40,427 nucleotides of DNA from assembly GCA_964392615.1 (NCBI GenBank), contig CAYMRB010000029.1:1-40427 (forward strand), written 5' to 3'. Position 1 is the stretch's first letter. Every line of letters begins with the position of its first letter. Shown in pieces: positions 34,795 through 40,427 of the stretch. Origin of the DNA: CAYMRB01 sp964392615. GTDB lineage: Bacteria; Planctomycetota; UBA8108. The notes beneath the pieces were generated by a model that did no database searches, was not told the origin of the DNA, and saw only the letters and a list, made by a program, of their open reading frames with translations. Both the position numbers and the translations under genes were made by a program.

Positions 34795-35869
34795 GCTCCA
34801 GGAAGTCATCGCATGCCGTGCCACACTCTTCGTCCGGCCGCTCCTCGCCGCCGTCGGGCGGTGTGCCGTTGCCGCCGGGCGGTGTGCCGCCGCCGGGAGG
34901 CAGGATCGCCGGCGCAGCACCCGCGGCACCGCGTCGACGGCGCGACTCGACCATCGTCACCGGGAAGCTGCGCTTCGGGAACGGCGTCAGTCCGGCGCTC
35001 GATCCGAAGCGGCGCAACGTCGATGCCTGGCCGCTCTTGCCGAGGTCGAAGACGATCGACACGCCGGCGGCGAAGTCGCCGTCGAGGTTGATCTCGCCGA
35101 TGCCCGCCAGGTTGACCGCCGGATGGATCGCGTAGGCGATCTGACCGCCGAAGATCGGGCTGTCGACGTCGCCGAATTGGAACCCGCCGCTGATCTCCGT
35201 CCAGAGCGTCTCATTCCAGCGGTGACCCCAGAACACGTCCGCTCGTCGCGTGATGCGCTGAGTGATGCGCTCGGTCGCGCGGCGCCGCACGGTATCGTCG
35301 TTGAGCGGGATCACGCCCTGCACGCCGACCGCGTCGTTCTCGCCGAGGTCGACGCCCCCCGTGGGGCGCGCCGCGAACAGGTCGGCGTCGCGTTGCGTGT
35401 GGCGGTAGTCGACGAGCAGCGCGGCGCCCGCCTCGATGTCGTCGGTCAGCGACAGGCCTCGAGCGAAGCCGCCACCGGTGACGTCAAACTCCGGGTTGTC
35501 TTCCCGGAACGTGAGATCTCCGCCGAGCTGCAGCGCGACGAGATGCCGCGGCGCGATCGGCACCGTGTAGTTCGCACCGACGGAGCCCGCGTACGTCGAG
35601 GACTCGCCGGGATCGTCGAGGGCGGCGTTCGTCACGTCGACGAAGAGGTTTCGCCAGCGCTTGGTCGGGGTATTCGCCGCGTCGCTCTCGCGGTCGGCCG
35701 CGGCGCCGATCTCGGCGTCACCTGGTGGAGCGGTCAGCTCATCGGTGCTCGCCTGCCCCGCCGCTCCGAAGCTGCTGTCGATCGGCGCAGAGTTCTCCGG
35801 CGCGACGGGCAGCGCACAACCGACGAGCGAGATCAGGACACATGTACAGACGAGCAGCTCGAGCTTCAT
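34790..35869 (-). CDS. Lipoprotein with probable outer-membrane beta-barrel character and Pro/Gly-rich tail
   Basis: A 359-residue protein; GAGGA upstream and a lipoprotein signal with lipobox LVGC (Cys18) set the ATG at 35869. After an acidic, low-complexity spacer (about 20-70) comes an alternating hydrophobic/polar region. Examples are YAGSVGANYTVPIAP, LVALQLGGDLTF, AGAALLVDYRHTQ, TEISGGFQFG, INLDGDFAAGVSIVFDL. These look like barrel or beta-sheet strands, and VDVTNAALDD precedes them. The last 60 residues are RRRR followed by PPGGGTPPGGNGTPPDGG and an acidic Cys-containing end, reminiscent of the Pro-rich tail of the giant lipoprotein. No named family is recognised. It could be an outer-membrane protein or a surface lipoprotein. 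Confidence 0.82.
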   Translation of the reverse strand: MKLELLVCTCVLISLVGCALPVAPENSAPIDSSFGAAGQASTDELTAPPGDAEIGAAADRESDAANTPTKRWRNLFVDVTNAALDDPGESSTYAGSVGANYTVPIAPRHLVALQLGGDLTFREDNPEFDVTGGGFARGLSLTDDIEAGAALLVDYRHTQRDADLFAARPTGGVDLGENDAVGVQGVIPLNDDTVRRRATERITQRITRRADVFWGHRWNETLWTEISGGFQFGDVDSPIFGGQIAYAIHPAVNLAGIGEINLDGDFAAGVSIVFDLGKSGQASTLRRFGSSAGLTPFPKRSFPVTMVESRRRRGAAGAAPAILPPGGGTPPGGNGTPPDGGEERPDEECGTACDDFLEP

Positions 35870-36176
35870 GGCACTTTCCTCGATGTTCGCCGGCGGCGAA
35901 GTCCGAGTCGGGGGAGGGGAGATGTCGTGTCGAATGCGTCCCACGACGTTAGCACAGCCTGCTGCAAAACGCGATTCGGCGCGAGCGGCGATATCCTCGC
36001 GTCGAGGGGACACGGAAAAGTCTGACTGCGGAAACGGCCGAATCTCTGATGGCACCCCATCCGTTTCGACAGGCTGCCAGGGCGGTCCGGCCCCGACGAC
36101 CCGCGGGACTTGCTCTGCTGTCACATGGCTGAAGATTTGCCGAACGCTTACAATAGCGGCCACCATCGTATCCGTC
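35870..36176. other. Divergent intergenic region between the lipoprotein and FHA genes
   Basis: A 307-nt gap between divergent starts. It holds a sigma-54-like -24/-12 element at 36126-36141 in plus orientation. A TACAAT hexamer lies at 36149-36154, but no -35 with good spacing was seen for it. On the minus side only the ribosome site (GAGGAAAG) of the lipoprotein gene is clear. Plus-strand codons are open upstream of 36177, but no start or protein family supports extending the gene. Confidence 0.55.
36126..36141 (+). promoter_or_regulatory. Candidate sigma-54 (-24/-12) promoter of the FHA gene pair
   Basis: TGGCTGA-AGAT-TTGCC matches the TGGCACG-N4-TTGCW consensus at both essential cores (GG and GC twelve bases apart). 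It would start transcription near 36152, giving a leader of about 25 nt before the ATG at 36177. By chance about one such match is expected per 40 kb on two strands, so position is the main support. Confidence 0.35.
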
Positions 36177-38354
36177 ATGGCACCTCTAATATCCGAGTCC
36201 TCTCGTTCTGACACCGGCCTGCTGGACGCATTGATCGTCGGAGGCGGCGAGGCGGCCGCGTCTGCGCTCGAGCGGGCGTGCGCTCTCGGGCTAGAGGTCG
36301 AGAGCGTCGACCCTTCCGGTGCGGACGTCGAGAGCTTCGGGCCCGTCGCGCATGCCGATAACCTCTGGACCGTGAGCTGCCGTCGCCGGGGCTCGGATAG
36401 CTCGTTCCGGACGCGTGCCGTCGTCGTGGCGACCGCCGCTGCGGACCCGCTCGCCCGGGTGTCCGGCGACACCGCGCAAATCGCTCGGCAGCTCGGGGAT
36501 CCGACCGCATTCGTCGGCGCGCCGTGTTGCGTGATCGGCGCTGGACGAACGGCGATCGCGTCGGTGGTGGCGATTGCGCGGGCCAAGGTCGACGCCGGCG
36601 ATCGCACGTCGGTGTACTGGTCGCACGTTGCCGCGTGTATGCCGAGTACGAGTGGTGGGCTCGCTGACGATCTCCGGGCCGTTCTGGCCGATTGCGGCAA
36701 CGTCTGCAGGCTCGCGACGAGCGAGCCGGTGGCGATCGTGTGCCGGGATGGTGACGAGTTCCTGTCCGTACGCGTCGACCGCAAGCACATCGAGGGACGT
36801 CCTGCGGAGGCGGTTCATCTCGAGTTCGCGACGGTTCGGGTGCTCGCGTGTTCGGGTCGCGATCCGGCGTCGGTGGTGCAAGCGTTCGGCGTCGAACCGG
36901 CGACGGGGCCGGGAGGCGAGACGGGGTGGGTCGTGACGTCCGGCTTCGCGACTCGGCGCAGCGGCGTCTATCTCATCGGCGATGCGCTCGGCCCGACGTA
37001 TTGGCGCGCGGCAGGAGAGGACGATCCGCCACAAGCGTGGGAGGCGATCCCGCGCACCGACGCGACCGGCGCGGCCCGCGACGAGGGCGTCCGCGTCGCG
37101 GCGGCGATCGCTGCGCACCTGCGCCGTGCGCCGGAAGCCGTGGCCCCTCAGCCCTGCGACGAACCGCAAGTCGACGCGGCGCCGGTCGCACCGGAGTCGC
37201 CAGCTGCAGGCGAGCGTGTGTCTCTCGAAGAGCTCGCCGCATTCGTCGACGCCGGGGACGACGAGCGGCCAGCACCAGGGGAGGCGGTTGCACCTCGTGC
37301 AGAGGACGGGGCGACCTCGGCCGGCCCCGCCGCGACGGACGGCGCTACCGAGTTCCTGCATGCCGTCGTGTCGGAGCCGGCGGCGGAGCCCGAGCCGGTC
37401 CCGCGGCAGGTGTCGATTCGCGCGCGTGCCCCGGACGGATCGGAAGAGGAGTTCAAGCTGGACGCCTCGACATGGACGATCGGTCGCTCCGGGTGCGATC
37501 GGAACATCCCGAGTGACGACCTGCTATCGTCGCCGCACGCGACGGTCGTCCGCGACGAAGCTGCCGGCTGTTGGTGGCTGCGGGACGAGAACAGCCGTAC
37601 GGGCACGTTCGTCCGAGTCGGTCGCCCGCTCGTGATCGGTTCGGGGACGCTGGTCGCCGTCGGCGGTCAACGACTCGTCATCGAGCGTCGCAACGAGGGC
37701 TTTCGAGTTCTTCACTGCGATTCGCGAGACGACGTCGTCGGTTCGTTCTCGCTGAGCGACGGAGTCACCATCGTCGGGCGCTGCGCGCCCGTGACGATTG
37801 CCGCGGATGATGGAGCCGTGTCGCGGCGGCATGTCGCGTTCTCGGTCGAGGATGGCATCGTCACGGTGCGTGACCTCGAGAGCGCGAATGGCACGCACGT
37901 GCGGGTCGCGGCGCCGTTTCGGCTCGAAGCGGGCGACGAGTTCGTCGTCGGTCACACAGCATTTCTCTTCGATCGCGCGAGCGCGCCGGCGCAGGAGGCC
38001 GATGCCACGGTCGATGAGCTGCCGGCCGAACCGCCCGACTCGCCGGCGTATGCAACGACGACGACATCGACTTTCGCAGTCACATTCGAAGGTTTCGGGA
38101 CGTTTCCGGCCAGGTCGGGTCAGAGCCTGTTGGAGATCGCCGACGCGGCTGGCGTGGAACTCGAGTCCGGCTGCCGATCGGGTCGGTGCGGAATCGATGC
38201 CGTCGAGATCGTGTCGGGTCACGAGAACCTCAGCGCGATGGCGATCGACGAGGAGGAAGCCCTGGCGTCGGTGTGCGGTCGCGGCGAGAGTTGCCGGCTG
38301 GCTTGCATGGCCGAGGTGACGGGGCCGGTCGTCTGCCGGCTCCGTGATTCCTAG
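36177..38354 (+). CDS. Flavoprotein-like / FHA / FHA / [2Fe-2S] ferredoxin-like fusion protein
   Basis: A 725-residue cytosolic protein. Residues 16-320 resemble a pyridine-nucleotide-disulfide oxidoreductase core. They show DALIVGGGEAAASALERA (FAD-type Rossmann, third Gly lost), CCVIGAGRTAIASV at 117-130 (second nucleotide site) and GVYLIGDAL at 263-271 (FAD-proximal GD). No redox CxxC is present. After an Ala/Pro/Glu linker come two FHA domains. The first is at 430-503 (IGRSG, SSPHA, NSRTGTF); the second, canonical, is at 530-600 (VGRC, SRRH, NGTHV). A ferredoxin-like domain follows at about 633-725, with C666 and C671 but Asp674 where the third cluster Cys is expected, and a late LACMAEV (Cys710). 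FHA domains bind phosphothreonine, so phospho-regulated electron transfer is a reasonable inference. The start lacks a clear ribosome site. An FHA membrane protein follows 35 nt later. Confidence 0.9.
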   Translation: MAPLISESSRSDTGLLDALIVGGGEAAASALERACALGLEVESVDPSGADVESFGPVAHADNLWTVSCRRRGSDSSFRTRAVVVATAAADPLARVSGDTAQIARQLGDPTAFVGAPCCVIGAGRTAIASVVAIARAKVDAGDRTSVYWSHVAACMPSTSGGLADDLRAVLADCGNVCRLATSEPVAIVCRDGDEFLSVRVDRKHIEGRPAEAVHLEFATVRVLACSGRDPASVVQAFGVEPATGPGGETGWVVTSGFATRRSGVYLIGDALGPTYWRAAGEDDPPQAWEAIPRTDATGAARDEGVRVAAAIAAHLRRAPEAVAPQPCDEPQVDAAPVAPESPAAGERVSLEELAAFVDAGDDERPAPGEAVAPRAEDGATSAGPAATDGATEFLHAVVSEPAAEPEPVPRQVSIRARAPDGSEEEFKLDASTWTIGRSGCDRNIPSDDLLSSPHATVVRDEAAGCWWLRDENSRTGTFVRVGRPLVIGSGTLVAVGGQRLVIERRNEGFRVLHCDSRDDVVGSFSLSDGVTIVGRCAPVTIAADDGAVSRRHVAFSVEDGIVTVRDLESANGTHVRVAAPFRLEAGDEFVVGHTAFLFDRASAPAQEADATVDELPAEPPDSPAYATTTTSTFAVTFEGFGTFPARSGQSLLEIADAAGVELESGCRSGRCGIDAVEIVSGHENLSAMAIDEEEALASVCGRGESCRLACMAEVTGPVVCRLRDS

Positions 38355-38389
38355 CTTCACAGTTGCGCAGCATTCAGACGAACCGCGTC

Positions 38390-39742
38390 ATGGCCGATTT
38401 CGTATTTCGAGTTCACGAGCCCGGAAAGCCGGCGAGGGATGTTCCCTTGCGAGACGGTTTGCGGATCGGCGTCGGAGCGCAAGGAGAGGCGGTCTTCGCC
38501 GATGCCGGGGGCCACGCCCGCGTCTCGCTTCACGGCGGCGAGTGGTTTGTCGAGGACGAGGAGTCGAGCGTCCGAACGAAGTATCTGGTCGGACCGCTCG
38601 TGACGGGCGAGTTGCGCCAACGCGTTTGCGTCGGTTTGCGGTTCCAGCTCGGCACGGCGACGGTCGAGGCCGTCTCGCTCGGTGACGCATCGCAGACCCT
38701 GCAGCTCTCGGATCCGGCCGAGCTGCTGCACGCGCGGGCGGACCTCGACTCGCGCGTGCCGTCTGCGCCGCCGATCCCTGCGCCACCGATCCCCAAGGCG
38801 TCGGGGCTGACGGGCGCTGAGACGATCGTGGACACGGAGTCGCCGGTGGACGACGCCGACGATTCCGGCGCGACCTGCATTCTCGATTTCGGACGCGTCG
38901 CGGGCGCTCGGAGCTCGACCCCCTCGATACCGCCAGCCGACGAACGCCAGGCAGAAGAGGCGCCGGCCGTTTCGCCGGTCCGCGACGACGAACCGGCTGT
39001 CGAGACGCCGCCGGGCTCGGTCGCGTCGCCAGAGGCGTCGGCTGGCCAGGCCGTCAAAGCGGTGGCGGACGGCGAGGCTGCACTCGAGAGGGCTCGAGCC
39101 GAGCTGCGACCGCGTCTCATCGTCGCGAACGAGGCCATCCGCGACCTCGTCCTCATCGACTCGTCGAGCTTCGTCATCGGTCGCAAGAGCCGACCTGATC
39201 GCGTTATCGACTACGCGCTTCGGCACGATGGCATCTCCGGAGTGCACGCGAAGATCACATTCGATGGCGAGGGATTCCATATCGAAGATCTCGACAGCAA
39301 GAACTGCACGTTCTTGAGGGGCGAGAAGCTGACGCCCGGGGTTCCGAGGCCGCTTCCGCCCGAATCGCCGGTGCGGTTCGGTATCGTCGATGCGCTCTTC
39401 GTGGTCGATCCGGCACCGGGGGACGAGCCGCGACTCGAGACAGCGCACGAGAGCGCCGTGCGTCTTCTGCTCGACAGCGGGAGCGTCACGCGGTCGCAGG
39501 AGTCGCGGGCTCGGTACGAGGCCGGGGGCGATGGGCAGCGCGTCGGGGAGAAGCTGCTTCTCGGGGGCGTGCTCACGGTCGACCAATGGTGCGACGTGTT
39601 CAAGAGGGCGCAGGTGCAGACCGACCGCCAACTCCGGCGCAGCGCGAAGAAAGGCGTCCCGCCGGCAGTGTACGTGCTCGTCGGTTTGATCGCGGCGGTG
39701 ATCGTCGCGATCGTCGCGCTCGCCGTGAAGCTGTTCTCCTGA
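38390..39742 (+). CDS. Membrane-anchored FHA-domain protein
   Basis: A 450-residue protein; the ATG at 38390 is preferred over an in-frame TTG 27 nt earlier. Residues 3-95 resemble a degenerate FHA fold lacking the GR/SxxH residues. Residues 120-240 are an Ala/Pro/Glu linker with two Thr in acidic, FHA-ligand-like settings (GAETIVDTE, DSGATCILDF). A canonical FHA domain spans about 242-340 (FVIGRKSRPD, GISGVHAKI, DLDSKNCTF). Residues 353-408 look like a GspE/MshEN-type helical motif (AVRLLLDSGSVT, then VGEKLLLGGVLTVDQWCDVF). A single C-terminal helix (426-447, VYVLVGLIAAVIVAIVALAV) would tail-anchor it in the inner membrane with the FHA part cytosolic. It lies 35 nt after the fusion gene, so the two are probably cotranscribed. 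Confidence 0.88.
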   Translation: MADFVFRVHEPGKPARDVPLRDGLRIGVGAQGEAVFADAGGHARVSLHGGEWFVEDEESSVRTKYLVGPLVTGELRQRVCVGLRFQLGTATVEAVSLGDASQTLQLSDPAELLHARADLDSRVPSAPPIPAPPIPKASGLTGAETIVDTESPVDDADDSGATCILDFGRVAGARSSTPSIPPADERQAEEAPAVSPVRDDEPAVETPPGSVASPEASAGQAVKAVADGEAALERARAELRPRLIVANEAIRDLVLIDSSSFVIGRKSRPDRVIDYALRHDGISGVHAKITFDGEGFHIEDLDSKNCTFLRGEKLTPGVPRPLPPESPVRFGIVDALFVVDPAPGDEPRLETAHESAVRLLLDSGSVTRSQESRARYEAGGDGQRVGEKLLLGGVLTVDQWCDVFKRAQVQTDRQLRRSAKKGVPPAVYVLVGLIAAVIVAIVALAVKLFS

Positions 39743-39772
39743 CCGGCCGGGCCGATCGGGGCGCTCCGCGCG

Positions 39773-40123
39773 TCAGAGGATTTCGAGCACGTTCTCCGGC
39801 GGTCGGCCGATGCGGGCCTTCTTGCCCTTGACGACGATCGGGCGCTCGATGAGCACCGGATGCTCCACCATCGCGGCGATCAGCGCGTCGGCGTCGTCCT
39901 GCTTCGACGCGAGGCCGAGGTCCTTGAACGGCGTCTCCCTGCGGCGGACCAAGTCGATCGCGTCGATTCCCAGCTTGCGAATGAGCTCGGCGAGGGCCGG
40001 CGCGTCGGGCGGATCCTCGAGGTACTCGACGATTCGAGGCTCGACCCCGCGGTCGCGGAGCAGCTGAAGGGTCTGACGGCTCTTGGAGCAGCGAGGGTTG
40101 TGGTAGATCGTGATCTCGGACAT
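39773..40123 (-). CDS. arsC: ArsC/YfgD-type glutaredoxin-dependent arsenate reductase family protein
   Basis: A 116-residue cytosolic protein. It matches the ArsC family closely: MSEITIYHNPRCSKSRQTLQ with the catalytic-position Cys12 and adjacent Ser and Arg, then EPRIVEYLEDPP, LVRRRETPFKDLGL, and ERPIVVKGKKARIGRPPENV at the C-terminus. Arg residues equivalent to those that bind oxyanion in E. coli ArsC are present in the last two motifs. The length and the ARIGRPPE ending resemble YfgD, whose arsenate activity is less certain. No arsR, arsB or acr3 is next to it, so a general redox role is possible. The ATG at 40123 is chosen because the upstream TTG start adds ten residues outside the family. 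Convergent with the FHA operon. Confidence 0.88.
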   Translation of the reverse strand: MSEITIYHNPRCSKSRQTLQLLRDRGVEPRIVEYLEDPPDAPALAELIRKLGIDAIDLVRRRETPFKDLGLASKQDDADALIAAMVEHPVLIERPIVVKGKKARIGRPPENVLEIL

Positions 40124-40233
40124 CGGCAGCGCGTGAATCCTCGGATCGAGCAAACCAGGACGAGGGCACGCATTCTAACGGAGAACGCCGCGGTGTGTCG
40201 CGGACTCCTCCCGATCGCCGCCAGCTCTGTAGT

Positions 40234-40427
40234 CTACGGCGTGAGCTCGAACTCGTAGCCCGCCGTGATCTCGAACTCCCGTGCCTCGCCGTCGCCATCG
40301 ACGTACGTTCCGGTACCGTGAAGCTCGAAACCGTACGTTCCCGGGGGGAATGGGGCGCCCACGGGATTGTCGAAGTCCGATGGGCCGAACCAATTGTGCC
40401 CACACCACGTGAAGGTCTCGGTCCAGT
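40234..40427 (-). CDS. C-terminal part of a gene cut by the window edge, product unknown
   Basis: An open frame enters from the right edge on the minus strand and stops at TAG (40234-40236), giving 63 visible residues. It reads WTETFTWCGHNWFGPSDF, then NPVGAPFPPGTYGFELHGTG, then EFEITAGYEFELTP at the end. The composition is beta-rich and aromatic, with a PPGTYGFELHGTGTY strand pattern typical of secreted beta-sandwich domains. No family can be named from this fragment. Confidence 0.6.
   Translation of the reverse strand, partial: WTETFTWCGHNWFGPSDFDNPVGAPFPPGTYGFELHGTGTYVDGDGEAREFEITAGYEFELTP

Noticed and set aside
36149..36154. TACAAT as a sigma-70 -10 box for the FHA operon.
   Set aside because: No acceptable -35 hexamer was found 16-18 nt upstream. 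The sigma-54-like pair fits the same region better.
39773..40123. An arsenic-resistance operon.
   Set aside because: Only an ArsC-like gene is present; no arsR, arsB or acr3 is visible in the window.

Overview
The window is GC-rich and almost fully coding. It looks like a chromosomal segment of an uncultured member of the Planctomycetota or a close PVC relative. The evidence is family content. There is a PSCyt1/DUF1549/DUF1553 cytochrome protein paired with a Tat-exported DUF1501 protein, a ThuA-like protein next to an NPCBM/PVC-type dehydrogenase with a C-terminal haem domain, a 3-keto-disaccharide hydrolase (DUF1080) lipoprotein, and dockerin-like EF-hand repeats on several secreted proteins. 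No rRNA, tRNA, CRISPR array, insertion sequence or phage gene was recognised.

Layout. Positions 215-12367 (minus) hold one giant gene of about 4050 codons. It encodes a lipoprotein built from about 37 carboxypeptidase-regulatory-like beta-sandwich repeats and ends at a clear intrinsic terminator. Divergent from it are a TIGR01777-type epimerase, a small Cys-rich secreted protein with one dockerin repeat, and a sugar-isomerase-like enzyme followed by a strong hairpin. Then comes the DUF1549/DUF1553-DUF1501 operon (16606-21153). A redox block follows (21204-25301): a dockerin/di-cytochrome c/DM13 protein converges on two tandem di-haem oxidoreductases (DHOR, DUF1111), one of which also carries dockerin repeats. 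Next are a TRL-like lipoprotein, a large CotH-kinase/LTD/IPT/dockerin secreted protein, a DUF1080 lipoprotein, and the ThuA and PVC dehydrogenase reading frames. Those two frames overlap in a way that suggests a -1 frameshift at an A9 run. The right end has an outer-membrane-like lipoprotein, a two-gene FHA module, an ArsC-like reductase and the C-terminus of a gene cut by the window edge.

The FHA module consists of a flavoprotein-like/FHA/FHA/[2Fe-2S]-like fusion and a membrane-anchored FHA protein.

How it fits together. Most products are exported and look like extracytoplasmic polymer-degradation or electron-transfer parts. Dockerin-like modules occur on four of them: the Cys-rich protein, the DM13 cytochrome, one DHOR and the CotH protein. 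The giant beta-sandwich lipoprotein could be a surface fibre or scaffold, but that is inference. The most unusual points are the giant repeat lipoprotein, the probable frameshift fusion at 31275-31283, the flavoprotein-FHA-ferredoxin fusion with a Cys-to-Asp change in its cluster motif, the dockerin-tagged cytochromes, and a roughly 28-nt repeat found three times between genes.
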